In this document: positions 14,101-27,288 of the stretch, one piece after another
How positions within the stretch are numbered: the stretch's first letter is position 1
How the letters are laid out: each line of letters starts with the position of its first letter
DNA from: Numida meleagris
Lineage: Eukaryota; Chordata; Aves; Galliformes; Numididae
Direction of reading: 5' to 3'
NCBI RefSeq assembly: GCF_002078875.1
Contig: NC_034410.1
Span: 101,420,556 to 101,484,555 of the forward strand
DNA: 64,000 bases
Notes under the pieces: generated by a model
Seen by the model: only the letters and a program-made list of their open reading frames with translations
What the model was told of the DNA's origin: nothing
Databases searched by the model: none
Translations under genes and position numbers: made by a program

Positions 14101-15198
14101 AGTAACTTCAGGAAGACTCCACTTCATCACAGAAATGTCTGCATGTTTATTTGATTTCACTTCTTACAGACTAGCTTTTCAACAAAGTATTGTCTGTATA
14201 TAGAATTGTATCCATTAAACTAGAGATTTATTGTATACATCAAAGAAAAGTAAATAACTGTAAAGTGCATTAAATTTCTAAGTAATGATTACATGCACTA
14301 AACTCACATTGGTTGATAATGGTTGTTTCAGGTTTGCAGACCTGGACTGCTGTAATCTTGCTGTAATTCTGCAGTGTCCTGCAGCTATGAAGTGGGTTGG
14401 ACGCCCCTGAGGGCCAAGCCAGGTCCTTGGCAAGGTGTGGAATGGGAACATTTTCCACCACAGTGGCAGAAGGGTTAAGATTTCCATGCCCGTGTACTAT
14501 CAACAGTGTCATTAACTTGTTTTCATTTCTTTCTTGTTTTCATTCCCTTCTAATGCTGTTGTTCATTTTCAGATTCCATTTTTAATATTTTTAATTCAGT
14601 TTTAATATCCTCCACAGGAATTTAAAAACAATCTACTCTTTAAAACTTAATTGTAGTGTTTGTTATTCCATAAAAATACGTTTTACATTTTCAGATCCAA
14701 TTTTATTAAGTAATTGGATAATAAATGAATAACAACAAGACCCTTATTAACTTTTTAGTCATTAAACTGACTTAACATTTTAGAAAGAACAATAACTTTT
14801 CCAATAACATTCCCAAACAGCATTTATAATTGCAATGCACCAAACCAAAAGATGCTGTCTTTCTTGGATGGTGGGATGGAAATTTGTCATTATTTACATT
14901 TTAGTGGAGCAGAACCAAATGCCAGCAGTTCTCTCCAAGAAGGGACGGTGCTCCCTCCTGCTACAAGCAACTCATCAACCCTGCAAGCATTAATGAGGAG
15001 CCCCACTCAGCAGAGCTGCTCTCCACACTGAGCCCCTTGCTCCTGAGCAGGCAGATGAGGCAAGGCCTATCACGCTGTGTGCTGCTCAGCTCAGGGCAGA
15101 GCTGGGAAATCCCACCTCCTGTCCATTTCCCTGACTGGGTGGAGGACCCATAGAAGCTCTGGAGACACCACCAGCTGATTGGGAAGAGCTCCATTGGG
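8129..15198. other. Intergenic, no gene or repeat family recognised
   Basis: Seven kilobases of mostly AT-rich sequence. The open frames are short and unsupported. The stretch 12590-12690, with TATTTATAGCTAGTTCTGTC and GATTAATCAG, looks less random than its surroundings and might be conserved noncoding DNA, but I cannot test that. Confidence 0.6.
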
Positions 15199-15318
15199 TG
15201 CAGGACAGAGAAACCTGATGCAGCTGTAGGTGTCCCTCTTCACTGCAGGGTAGTTGGACTAAATGACCTTTAAGGGTCCCTTCCAACTCAAACAATTCCA
15301 TGATTCTATGATTCTGAG
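15199..15318 (+). mobile_element. CR1 LINE 3' end, short
   Basis: CCTGATGCAGCTGTAGGTGT, then GGACTAAATGACCTTTAAGG, and a CATGATTCTATGATTCTGAG tail. Only the 3' UTR and tail are present. Confidence 0.92.
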
Positions 15319-16084
15319 CCCTGCCTGGGTGCAGCTCACAGCACTCCATGCAGCTGGAGAAGTGTCCACAGATGGGATCTAGGAACAGATGGGTGTGTGA
15401 TTAAGTCCAGCCCTTACTATTGGCCCAAGTACCCCTTTGGCACCTCATGCTGCTTTACAACTTCCTCAAGCCTCTCAATGCCTTGTCCCAACCACCTAAT
15501 ACTCTTTCCTTACATTCCAAAATGCAGCTGAAATCTGGACGGCAAGAAACCTGAGCAGTGCTGTGGAGCCCCCAATTACTCACAACACCTCGCAACACAA
15601 CCTAAGTGGGTGCTCCAGAGAAGCACTGACTTAACTTTCCTGTCTCCCAATCAGCTGGAAATCTATCAGTGTAAAATATCTTCTGGCTGAGTAAGAGCTG
15701 GTTTCCAGCCTTCTGAGCAGCCTAAGAGAACTGGGCTACGGCCTGGCTTCTCATCCCAGTTCTCCTCGCTCAAACTGCACATCCAGCTCAAGGAGGAGGC
15801 TTTAGATGTGTGCTAGCCGTTAATCGTGCCAGCAGTGTCTTTGAAGTCACAGAGGACTTTATGCTAAATGCTTCTCTCCCACAGTTCTAAAATAGCCACT
15901 GACATAGAAAGTGACAAATGACCATGGGGGTGCTTCTCAAGCAGCAGAGCACATGCTGGTCATGTCTCAATGAAAAAAAAAAAAAAGAGAAGAATTTTGC
16001 CAAAGGTTTGAATGGCAGAAAGAGCACGGGGCTGACCACACAAAGGACGTTTTTTGTTAAATGTCAAGTAAATGCAATTTATCC

Positions 16085-16086
16085 TT

Positions 16087-16118
<32 letters not shown>
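16085..16118. repeat. T9-A25 homopolymer tract
   Basis: Nine T directly followed by 25 A. It could be a retroposon tail, but nothing upstream is recognisable as an insert. Confidence 0.85.
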
Positions 16119-17412
16119 GCTGTTGCCCACAGGGTTTTCTGTTCAAACTTAGGTGTAGTAGGTCGAAAACCAAGAGACCGAAAAGCACAGGTGACAACAA
16201 TCTGAGCGCGGGACCATTGTGTTGGGCCCAGCCCCACTGCCCCAGCCACAACACTGGGAGGAAGTGCCACACAAACAGAGGAAGCAGAATTCGGGCCGAG
16301 AAGGATTTAGTAACCGCATTACTACGCTCTCAGCACTGATGCCTGCAAAAGATAAAACCTGGGAAAAGACCTCGGGTTCCTACTCCTTATTGTTGCTGCC
16401 GGGGATTTAACTTGTATGTCTGAACTGTGTACATATTTCACTGGTTTAGGTGGGGCACCGCCAGCGTATTTGAACGGGCTGAGACAGTGACAAGACTGCT
16501 GATGTTTACAGAAACAGGTTAGAGGGACTTTGCCAAAGCATTCTTAGTTTTTAAAATGATCGGGGCCACCTAGCCCCCTTCCCCCTCTCCATTGTTACTT
16601 CATCTGCAGGATTTACGGAAGAAGGAAATGGTAAATTACAAGAAAAAAATAGTATTTATTTTGCCAGGACATGCTGCTTTGAACTTGGATGATATTAACA
16701 TATCAATCAGATTCGGTGATACGTTAAACAAGGTTGTCCCTGGTTTATGGTTCACTGAGTCTGGGAGCTGAACTGTGGCTTTGTCTGCACTGTGGGCAGG
16801 GAACGTAATTCCTCCGTCTGAGTCCGTCACCTGGGCACACCACATTAGAAACCAGCACCAGGAGGGATTTGTTTTGTCTTGTTGACCCAAAATGAAGCCC
16901 ATTTCCATTGAACTTCCAGTGAATATTTGCCCAGGTGAAGCTGTTTCAATACAGTGACAATGGCTGAAAAACCTTGGAGGCAGAAATCTAGAACTAGAGA
17001 ACACAGTCAGAAGCTACGAGCGCTCTGTTTAGAGTAGTCTTGTAAGAGGAAGTATGTTCAGATATTTCCAGTTCCCAATCAAAGCTTGGCCAATTAGGTG
17101 GAAAATTAATTTAGAAAGGAAGCATTAATTCGATTTTTATACACATGTTAATTCCAAAACTTCACGAGGCTTCAAATATTTTCCTGCTCCACTCTGCCAT
17201 TTCCTGATTATGGAATATCCATTATTTCACAGAAACTCTTCGGGCTGGGGACAGCTTAATTTCACTACACTGCTTCCTCTGGGGATGACTAGGAACTTGT
17301 TTCTTGAGTGTTAAATAGCAGCACTGAGCTGGGTAATGATTTGAACTGGTCTGAACTGGATTTACTGTGCTAAGAGGCATGCCACACACCAATCCACTGG
17401 CTACAAAGAATT

Positions 17413-17454
17413 AAAAAAAAAGAAGAAGAAGAAGAAGAAGAGAGAGAGAGAAAA
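17413..17454. repeat. (AAG)n-(AG)n microsatellite
   Basis: About seven AAG units followed by about six AG units, an all-purine tract on the + strand. Confidence 0.9.
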
Positions 17455-18445
17455 TCATTTCCCACAGGTGGTAGCCTGGAAAAAAGTCTTAACCTCTTCC
17501 TTCTTTTCTCTTATAGGAAATGACACAAGTAACAAAACGAAGAAATGCATCCAAAGAATCTTTAACTCCATTTGTTTCTGTTTGCAAAATGACACTCTTC
17601 CCTTTTATAAGCCAACAGTGAAAACAGATACTCCTAAATAAATAGCATAGTAACCAAATAAATAATGTAATAAACAATAACACCATAAAGTAAATCCTAA
17701 GAGCTTTAAACAAATATATAAATTGAATTTACAAGTGTGCTTTTTGTTCTGAGAGCTACAGTGAAATCTGAAGGGGATCGTAACCATAGCATTTACCCCA
17801 GACGAATTGCATGTGCATTGTTGTTTGGAAAATAGAATCAGGTGTTGGAAAAGTACTTTTACTTATTAAACATAGTAACACACTACAGTTTAATCAGCAG
17901 GCAGACCTCACCAAAACATTTTAATATTCAGGCTTACTATCCACTTTTTATGCAATTAGCTTTTACATTGACAGAGTACTACAAAATTATTAGAAAGGGA
18001 GCTAGAGTTAAAAATGAAGACGATGGAAATTCAAAGCTCGGGATCACAGTTCAGCAATAACTCTCTGGAATTGGAGAGGAAAACCCCAAACAAGCTGATT
18101 TAAGAAAACAAGTTACTGCAGAAAATGAAGTCCAGTTTCCTGTGGCTTTGTGTCTTGTGGTTGAATTATCCCAAGCCTAGTAAGATGCAAACTCTGATTG
18201 AAACTCCTCTGTGGTTGAGACAACTATCAGTTCTTGTTCCCTCACGTGTGGATTTTCTGATAGCCAGCAGTAATGTTTTGTTCCTAACAAAATTTTTCCC
18301 TCAGCAGAAAAATAAGGCAGGCCTCTCCACTCTTTTCAGGTACTACCTTTCACTAAACAGGGAATACAGTAATGTGTTGAGTTTATTTCACTAAATAGAT
18401 TGAGATTAGTCTGAAAATTCAAAAGTTTTGGTGGGCTGGCAGCAT

Positions 18446-18446
18446 T

Positions 18447-18477
<31 letters not shown>

Positions 18478-18497
18478 TCAAAATAATAATAATAATA
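18446..18497. repeat. (TAA)n microsatellite, interrupted
   Basis: About ten TAA units, a short interruption (GATCAA) and about five more. Confidence 0.9.
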
Positions 18498-21400
18498 TGA
18501 GATGCTATGTGTATCATCAAGGTGTGTGTTCTTTTTATAAGTAAGAACAACTGTGATAATAGTGGGGAATAGAAACTCAGTACAACCATGCCAAGAGAGG
18601 AGCTCACAACAGGTAAGTTACTTTAAGCAGATATTTTTCAAGATACGCTGATGTTCTCTATTGGCAGCAGGAAACTAATGTTCTGGGAGCAGTGGAGGAG
18701 CAGTGAGCTGATGGCTTATGCACGAGATGAAAAGGTTTGGTTTTCTCTATATGAATACTGAAGCTTATATCTGAGCTAACTGTCATTGTACCACAAAGTT
18801 TCTAACTTTCCTATTTGCTAAACATCCACTGAGACAAACTCCATCAGCAAAAATAAGGGCTACAATAAATAAATTTCAATTGCATTATCTTCAGGGAGTC
18901 TCTCACATTTTATGTGAATTTTCTTCCTTTAAGAGAAGAGCAAGACATGTCTGAAGTGACAATATCTAAAAGGATACAGGAGGACACATCTTCTGCTTCA
19001 GTTTTCCCTTATGTCTACATTCCAGTAGACTGTCAGTATTTCAGCATTTCTGTCTTGGGAAAAATTGTCTCCTTGCTCAGCCTTTGCCTGAAATATAGTT
19101 ACATCCACTATTGAGAAGAGACAAACAGCCATATTTGCTTCAAAAAGTGCTTTACTAAAACATCTGTGCAGAAGTGGTAAAGGCTGTACAGCCAAAATTT
19201 GCTGTACTTTTGAGTGTGGATGAGGCCTCTAAGACCCTCCAGGACAAGACAAGGGAATGCCAACATCTTATTTTCCTAATCTAACAATAATTTAGCATAT
19301 GCTTTAAAAATTAAAGTCATCTAATGAATTCAAAAATGCATTTCATCTGGTCAGACAAACTTTTACAAGGTGGAAAGATTACCAAACTTGTAAGAATACC
19401 TCTTTGCCACAGGAGATTCCACACCTAAATGAAATTAACAAATTTTGACTATGTTCCTTGGGGAAAAAAAAAAAAGGACTAGAGGTCATGTATATCGCAA
19501 CTATGGTTTACCTCAGTCAGTAAAACCAATTATCTTCCATAACCTTTGCTTCATTTTTTCCTAGGGAGGTTGCTTCTTCTTGAACCTTTGGCTCATGGCA
19601 TCTGGCTGGGAGCTAGGAATATATTTGGAAGCTCTTAAGATGAAACTTTATCGTCAGAATTAGGGATATTTTTGGAAACTTTAAGTCAGAATTAGCTTAC
19701 TCAGGAATGCAGAGGTAGCTCAGAGGAAACAAAAAGCTCCAGTCATCAGCTCAACTCAGCACTTTTCCATCCAGTTTTATTTGGGAAGAGGTATCAAAAG
19801 AGTTAAGGAAAGTCCGTCCTGGCAAGTTTGAAGCCCAGAATCTCAAAGATGGACTTTCTTCCTGACTATGAGAAGCAGCTGAACTCTGACATCCCATCCT
19901 ACCCTCTCTCCAGGGAGTCTCAGACGGCACTTAACTTTCCATGCAGGAGTGTCTAACGAAGTTGTGTTTGATCCTTTCTGAGATAACCACACCTGGTATC
20001 TCCAAAGAATGTAAAACAAAAAGACCAAACAGGATCTTTTAACATCTGCTTAACATCTAATTGGCCCCACTGGCCCAGAAAGGTCCTGAATAAAAATTAA
20101 ATACAATTAATAATATTATGTTGAGGTTTTGAAACCAGTCATTGGAAATGGGCACCCCTGCTCTACATGCGTTTGTCTGCAAAGAACGAGCAAGTACCAC
20201 TGCCAGACTCCACAGGACTTACTGGTTCCCATCTGATGGGAAGCCCCTGTCTCTTTTTCCACTGCTTGATCCACCTGGACTACACAGACCTTGAAAAGAA
20301 TGAGTCAGCACAACTTTTCTATGTAATTTAACCAAGATTTTAATTACCAGCCAAATCAAACAGCAGAGGGCTCAGGCAACATACAGTCTACTCGAGAATT
20401 CACCACCTGCCTGGTTCAAAAACTATAAGCAAAACCACATTGTTTTACAGGTTTCAGAAGAGAAGAGAGATGAAAACCAGTAATAATTTGATTGCTTTTG
20501 CTTGTAGCATATATTAATTTCTCCCGTAGCCAGATTTGAACAGAACTACTCTGGCAAACTGCAGCTTTTTGGTGGTTCAGACTGTAGATTTGGGTCCATC
20601 CCTGCACTTTCCCAGGGATCAGTTGGGCAGAAACTCAATTTGTTCTGAGAATAAAACCCATTTTGTATAGCTAAGGACCCTGTGGACAAAAATCATGTAA
20701 ATGTCATGGACACTGAAAAAAAGAGAAAAATTAATGTAACACAGAGAACTTATTTCAAATATTTTGTAACTTTGTAGCGCTTGACTTGCATGAAAAATAA
20801 AGTAGTTGTTATAAGCAATTCCCTTAAAAAAAAATAATTGAGGCAGTACTGGAAAACTTCATGGGTAGTCAACAGGTCCCAAAAACTTAGATTCACAGCA
20901 GAGCCTACAATTGTCCTAATCTACTTGAGTGTTTGGTGACACAGTGGAAGACTATTGTCTATGCCCAGCCATGGAAGGGAGATGAGAGAGATCTTCACTG
21001 AGTACATTTCAAAGCTATTTGTTAGACAGCAAATGAAAGATGAAAGTTGGGAAAGCACAGTTCCATCACAGAAGAAAAATGTATTTTCTTGCTGGAAACT
21101 CTGCTGGTCTTGTTCTCCCTGGCTTCTCTAGCCATCCCCACATCTGTTCCTACTTACTCTGCCCCCATTTTCTCACTGGGAAGCATCAGACAATCTTAAC
21201 TTCAGGCACAAGTAGCTGTTCCAAGTGTCTTCGAGGGAATACATTCTTAGCTGTGTTTGTGTTTTACTGGGTGTCCTTGTGTTACATGCAAGTCCAGGCC
21301 CACATGTGTCCCAGGCCTCGACTCAGCAAAATGCTGGAGACCTCTCGGTACAGAAGTGCTTAACTCTCACACATACATTTAATTTTGAGAACTCGTTCCA

Positions 21401-22308
21401 CTCATGCTAGAGAAACCACAGTGTTTGTCACTGTCTTCTCCTAATCCAGGGCCTGAGACCTGCACGAAGCACTTACCTTTAACACCAGTGGCCAAAAATT
21501 GGTATATTAATTATAGAGCAAAGAGAACCCTTTTTTTTTTTTAAAAAAAAAAAAAGTATGGCAGCAAGAAAGACTTACTTCCCCAATCTTTTTCAAGATT
21601 ATTAATTAGGAATTTTATTCCTCATTTTGTTAAACTCTCAAAATTCAGAGATAGCCAAGCTGGCTCCAGACACTCTTGCTGGGCCTCATGCAAGCCCTGA
21701 CCCTGTCTGTGCTAGCAGTCCCCTTGGGCACTTCGGTTGGACACAAAAACCTCTTCCTCTCCTTGCCCTCGGCCCTCTAGGGGGCTCAGGTGTCCTTTGC
21801 AGAGAAAGCATAACATAACCACTCCAAGGTGAATAAAATGCCTGAAAATGCAACCAACGCCCATATTTGCTTCTTGCTTGTGGGTAAATGATTATGATCC
21901 ATGGGAGGAATAAAGAGCTGGCATGGGTAGGAGAACAACATCATAAGACCAACAGGTTGCTATGCAAAATAATGACTTAATAGGTAATGCCTGTAAGCAT
22001 TTGTTGTATTAATTAATTACAATAACCTGGTTGAACTATTAGGAAGGTTTTCATTCTGTTAGAAACAGCAAGTACTTGGTGTGCAATAAAGTTATGAAAT
22101 GTAGAAAATCATAGCTCAGAAAATCGCAGGGCTGAAAGAGAAGAGTGTTCGTGTTAGCTGTTCTTTTTTGGGAGAATAAGAACTGGCAGGATGGGACGTT
22201 TTGCACTCAGAGAACGTGCGTGCTCAGGCAAGCTGAAGGACTGTGTAAAGCAGGCAGCTGGGGAGAGATGAGTAAGTCCCATCCATTCTGAGATAAAACG
22301 AGGTTGAG

Positions 22309-22348
22309 TTTTTTTTGTTTGTTTTTATTTTATTTTATTTTATTTTTT
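22309..22348. repeat. (TTTTA)n and T-rich low-complexity tract
   Basis: T-run with TTTG units, followed by four to five ATTTT units. Confidence 0.85.
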
Positions 22349-22608
22349 ACATAGGATAGTCTAATGTGGAAACTGCCAGTCCTTCTCCTCTCACTACTAC
22401 TTTGATGTTCATTTGCTTTAATTTTTTTCTCCCGTGATGAACAACAGAGATTGCCAGGAAGTATTTGCAAGCTCAGCAGCAAAGCAGAAGGAACTGGGGA
22501 TTTGTTACTCAAAACGAATCCATGAAAAGTACCATCTACAGTCATTCCCTAGCTTTACTGTCACAGGGTAAAGGGGCAGCACACAGAGTGCGATGGCTAC
22601 AGCTGTAA

Positions 22609-22685
22609 CAACACATACAGTACATACAAATAATACATATACGCATACATCATACATACGTATATATACATACTACATATAATAC
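22609..22685. repeat. AT/ACAT-rich low-complexity repeat
   Basis: Degenerate CATACA/TATATA sequence lying immediately beside the CTCF-like cluster. Confidence 0.75.
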
Positions 22686-22777
22686 AGCAAAATATCGATA
22701 AAGGGGAGTCGTTTCTGCAGACCCAGTCCCCATCTCGGACCGGGTCCCCCCCGGCCCGAGGTAGGAGCCCGCTGGGG

Positions 22778-22852
22778 GCACTAGGTGGCACTGGAGGCAC
22801 TGCGTTGTGGGGGGCACCGCTGTTACTCAGTGCTTTCAGCGCCATCTGGTGG
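22778..22852. promoter_or_regulatory. Facing pair of CTCF-like motifs, candidate insulator
   Basis: GCACTAGGTGGCACT on the + strand (22778-22792) matches 14 of 15 positions of the CTCF core CCASYAGRKGGCRSY. AGCGCCATCTGGTGG (22838-22852) is a 15 of 15 match on the minus strand. The two point towards each other, about 45 bp apart, with a weaker third GGGGGGCACC-type half between them. They sit in a small GC-rich patch with CpGs inside AT-rich intergenic DNA. Motif matches are seen; occupancy is inferred. Confidence 0.6.
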
Positions 22853-22952
22853 TGCTTTGCTTTCGAGTAAGCATTTGTTCTTCCTCCTGAACTGTGAATC
22901 AAGGAGGACAAACCAAGGGGGACTGCGATGGGAGTCACAGAGATCTAAAGAT

Positions 22953-25900
22953 CTACATCACGCACCCATGTATTCTCCCGCCTCACCAAAGGTCAGGATG
23001 GTATCTCATGCTGCAGGAGCACACAGACTGCCTAGCAAGGCTTTTCTTCCATTAAGTTGCAAAACTGCTCGTTCCAGACTCCATTCTTAGCTTGTTTGAC
23101 CTGAAATGTTTTAGAAACTAATGTATTATTTTACTTCCATAGAGTATTCCTTCACAGAAAAGGGTATTATTTGTGTATGTAGAACTATAGATGACTCCTT
23201 GCCATTTCCCGGGCAGCTGCCATTCCCAGGCTGGAGGCACTGTGTAACAGGTAAACACCGAGTTTCTCAAAAGCAGGCATCCATTTTACATTTGTAAGAC
23301 TTTCATACTGCTGGAAAGGCTGTGAGATTCACCTCAGGCTGGCATCAAAACTGTCAGCCTCAAAAGGCATTAACTTTTTCGGGGTTACTCTTGCTTCTGA
23401 GCATGTAAACTGATGCTGCAAAAGGATCTGGCCAGTAACGTGACAAGGGAAAGCGCTTCTGGCCCAGGACTGGTGCTGGGGCAGCCTCCAGCAAAACCAC
23501 TCCCCACAACAGCTACGGACAGGGACCTCCTCTGATCCATGCTGAAAGGAAGAAGGACTCCACTGTCCTTCCTGGGATCACGAGCAGTGGTTCACCAAAG
23601 CCAAAGTTTAGACCACCCTCGGGTAACTTGCCAACAATTCATTCACACTGTCACCATCAGGCATGCCACTGCTGGGGGCAAGGATGGAGGGCTTGCAGGT
23701 GGACACCAGGACAGAAGGTGGGCAGCTCTGCAAGCTGCCAGACCAAGCAGAAAGGAGAAGAAAGGAGACCAAGCTCGCCAGGAAAATTCACAAATAACTG
23801 CAAAACTGTTAATCTACCTAAAAACAAACCCTCTCGCACCCATAATGAACACAGGATTTGCATCAGAAATCCATACAGCTGTTTGGAAAGGGGAACGTTG
23901 CCCTCAGGGACAAATCCACTCCCTAACACCCAGCCTCAGCGTCTCCCTCATGCCTGGCCAAGATCCTCCCCCTCACGAGGAAGAATCCTCCCCCCGAGGC
24001 GCCTGAGCAAGAGTGGAGCAATCCCAAGGAGGCTGCTTTATTAAATTAAATGTCCTCGTGGGAGGATGCAATCCAGGGGCTTTTTTCTTTTTTTGCCTCC
24101 TCTTTTTTTTTTTTTCCACATGAACCTCCGTTCTAAACAAGTACAGGAGTGCTGCTTTTGTGTGGCAGAATTCAAACCAAAATTTCTCTCTTTGTTCTTT
24201 TTGATGTTTTAAGTTGAGCATGCATAAAAAGTAACAGATTTCCAACATCAGGTCGACTCTTCCTTCAGATCTGATTACTCACTCCCAGACCATCATTGGG
24301 ATGGTGTAACGTGGAGCCATGTTTTAAGCAGAACTCCCCAGTGAAAACAATGAGGAGAGTCCTGCCTAAATTAATACCACAACGTGTCCCATAGAAAATA
24401 AATAAAAGACAAATCAAGACAAGCTCATTTCATTTAGGCCAAATGTGGGAGTTTTGCCTTGAAGAAAAGCATAGAAATTTGCTCTTGTTCTATTCTAAAA
24501 TAAAGAAAATGTATCTAAAATTAAGAAATATATCTTAAATTATCAAGACAGACGAATGCTTTATATGTCAGTAACCGGGACTACATCCCTGAAATACAGA
24601 TGAGGATTCTGTACAAATTTAATGTGCAGATTTCTATACAATGTCTTCAGCAGAAATTCTCAAATCCAACATTCTTTACTTTCTACAGCCTGCATTTTTT
24701 ACTTCAGTCACTGCAAACCCCTTTACAACACGTTATTTTTTCTCCTGCACCATGCTTTGCATGCTGCTGATAGGGCCATTAATATAAATAATCATTGTAG
24801 AAGCCCCTTAGAAGGTCTATATTTTTGTAGAGTGTTTTACTTGTTCTGTTCTGTTCCGTTTATTGGCCAGCTGCAAACTGTATCTTTATGGTACATTTAT
24901 GGTCTGAAAATTCACTCTAAAAATAGTAACATGGGGTTTGGTGTTTATGATCACTTTGTGACTCAACATTCTTGGTTTAAGCTTTCTTTAAAACCTGCTT
25001 TCCTGACCTCATACAATATAAATTCAGTACAGGATATAAAGGCCAAGCTAGATTATCCTAGTAATAAATACATAATAAATAAGAAAACACAATAAATAAA
25101 GAAAAAGCAGAAGATCAGATTGCAATGCTTCTGTGCAGCTTCAGTAACAGAACTCCACACTATCAACTGCATGGCTATGGAGACCACCACAATTTCTTCT
25201 AGACTGCATTTCAAGCTTGGGTTCCAGCACAAGCTTAAGCTCCAATTAGTTTCATGTCCAAATTATCTGAACACTAACACCCAAAATACAGGAGCTTCAG
25301 GCAAGCCAAGATTTGAAGCCACACTATCCCTTAGCCCAGATTCAAGCACATGCCAACCCATAGGCTATGTAAACTCAGATCAAGTTAGCTGCTCTTATCA
25401 CCATGCAGCAACATTACATTCTCAACATAAACAACTCAGCCGTAGAGCCTCCTAAAGAGGTTGGTGTCTGCAGCAAGGTAATATAAGCAGGTTGCTGAAC
25501 TATACTTCAGAGCCAGAACTGCAGAAATACAGAAAAAGGACATTTAGTTTCAGGCAGTTTTCTGGCTTGTGCCCCACCAGGTAAGGGAGATGCACCTACT
25601 TGGTCCAGAATTTCCTGATTCTTCTTAGACCAAATGCAGTCTCTACCTCTGTGTTAGGTTGTACGCGGCAATGATATACTTCAGTCAGAAAACTGGTATG
25701 TGAAAGTTCACGACTATGACACAGGAGGTAGATTTGTTTAAACTAGTGCCGTTTTTACCCAGTGGTTATTTACACCTCTGTAAGATGCTCCCCATTTTAA
25801 GGTCATACTTTTCATAAGCTGGAAAAGGTAAGATGTCAAAGGGGCTTTCTGGTCTACTTCTGTTCATTATTTCTTTGCAGTTCTTGAAGATGCTGAGCAA

Positions 25901-27129
25901 AATGGCAACACTGAGAAGGGAGTCTGCATCAATGATGAACAGTGTAAACACCTCTTCCTACCAACTAGTATTCACTATCCCTGTTGTACCATCTTGCAGT
26001 TATACTGTTCAAACATTTTACTTTTACCGAGGTTTGGATGTTGTTTTCATCCAGTTACATTCAAGGCTTTCTGTATAGAGAAACATAATGATCCTGCCAG
26101 TTGAAAGAGGTGCACAAGAAAAACTGGCACTGCGCTATAGATAAGAAAAATGAAGAGGAAAGACTAGAGGTGAGATGTCAACTACTCAAACTGCATGGAG
26201 CTCTTATTCACATATGTAAGGACACCAATGTAGACTGGGCTTTAAATTACTTGCTAAAAGGAAAATTAATATCAGAAAAGTAAATAGAATTACAAAGTTC
26301 TTGACTCTGTAGCTTTGATGAGACCCTCAATCTCTTCCTCTTGCTCTCCTCCAAGCATAAAGGACACCTTAGCTTTCTCTGGCATGCAGAAATTCTCATC
26401 TATATCCTCCAGTGACTCGCCTCACTGGCCTTTTGGAGTGTAAATACCTTTTCTTAAAAGAAAAAAGGTCAGATTTTGTTAAAGGCTTCACAACTCTGCC
26501 CATGACTACAAGGTTGTTGCAATGCAATGACTCCAGGAGATAGGTCTACAGTCCTAGTGTTAAGGAATGCAATCTGAGCTTTTGCCGGCACAGACATGTC
26601 ACTGATGCTACTAAAACAAAAACTTGAGCTAAAATTTGTTTCAAGTCTTTACTTGCTTGCAATGGAAAGTTTGCTGGCAGCTGTTGTCATCATTAGCCTT
26701 GTGGCGATGTTTTTTTCTGAAGTGTCTTGTGTCTTATTGAAGGTTAAAGCTTGTTAAGTTGGGAGGGGACCTTGGGTGATCTGCCAACAGCAGACAATAA
26801 AGTGTTCTTTTCTCCTGTTGTAACAGAGTTGTAAGTTTTGGTTTATGGATAATGGCAGCTACACACAGTAAATTAAAACACACACAAAAAAGAGGAAAGC
26901 ATGAGGCTTTTCTCCTAAGTAGTCCATTTAGACCATTATAGGCTCCCCTAGGGTTTTAAATAAAATTGTAAAAACACCCTAATTTTTCACCATTAACTAT
27001 TTTACTTTCCTAGTAGGCTAAGAGTGTGCATTTTAATAGCAACCACTCTCTCCAGGGACACAAGCTTTACAAGCTTTGAGCTGTATTCCTACCACCCCAC
27101 TTTGCTGTGGTTCCCCAGACCAGCAGCAA
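22953..27129. other. Intergenic, no gene recognised
   Basis: The longest unexplained open frames of the left half lie here: 23539-24006 (155 codons) and 24622-25095 (157 codons). Neither resembles a known family nor has a CpG promoter. The first overlaps a second frame of similar length, and the second is in AT-rich DNA; both are probably chance. Confidence 0.6.
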
Positions 27130-27288
27130 AAGACGTGGTCTGGAGAATTTGGAATCTCCCTCCTTGGAGTACTTCAAAAGCTGCCTGGATATGGTCCTGG
27201 GCAACCTGCTCTGGGCAGCCCTGCCTGAGTAAGGCGTTGGACCAGGGGTCTTGAGATGTCCCTGTCAACCTCAGCCCTTCTGTTATTC
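27130..27288 (+). mobile_element. Diverged CR1 LINE 3' end
   Basis: CTCCTTGGAGTACTTCAAAA, then GGTCCTGGGCAACCTGCTCT and GTTGGACCAGGG, closing with TTCTGTTATTCTGGGAG in place of a clean octamer tail. Older than the other copies. Confidence 0.8.

Larger units (their letters stand above)
15319..22600. other. Intergenic with simple repeats, no gene recognised
   Basis: Holds an A25 tract, AAG/AG and TAA microsatellites and a TTTTA run (listed separately). No convincing exon. Frames around 16.06-16.34 kb are artefacts of the poly-A tract and its complement. Confidence 0.65.

Noticed and set aside
23539..24006. 155-codon open frame on the + strand
   Set aside because: A long overlapping frame of 138 codons exists at 23628-24044, the composition is locally GC-raised, the translation resembles no family, and no promoter or splice context supports it.
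24622..25095. 157-codon open frame on the + strand
   Set aside because: Low-complexity, Phe/Leu/Asn-rich translation typical of AT-rich random sequence, with no recognisable domain.
26750..26795. Possible CR1 tail (AAGTTGGGAGGGGACCTTGG)
   Set aside because: Only about 40 bp resemble CR1, without a tail repeat or flanking CR1 sequence; too weak to list.
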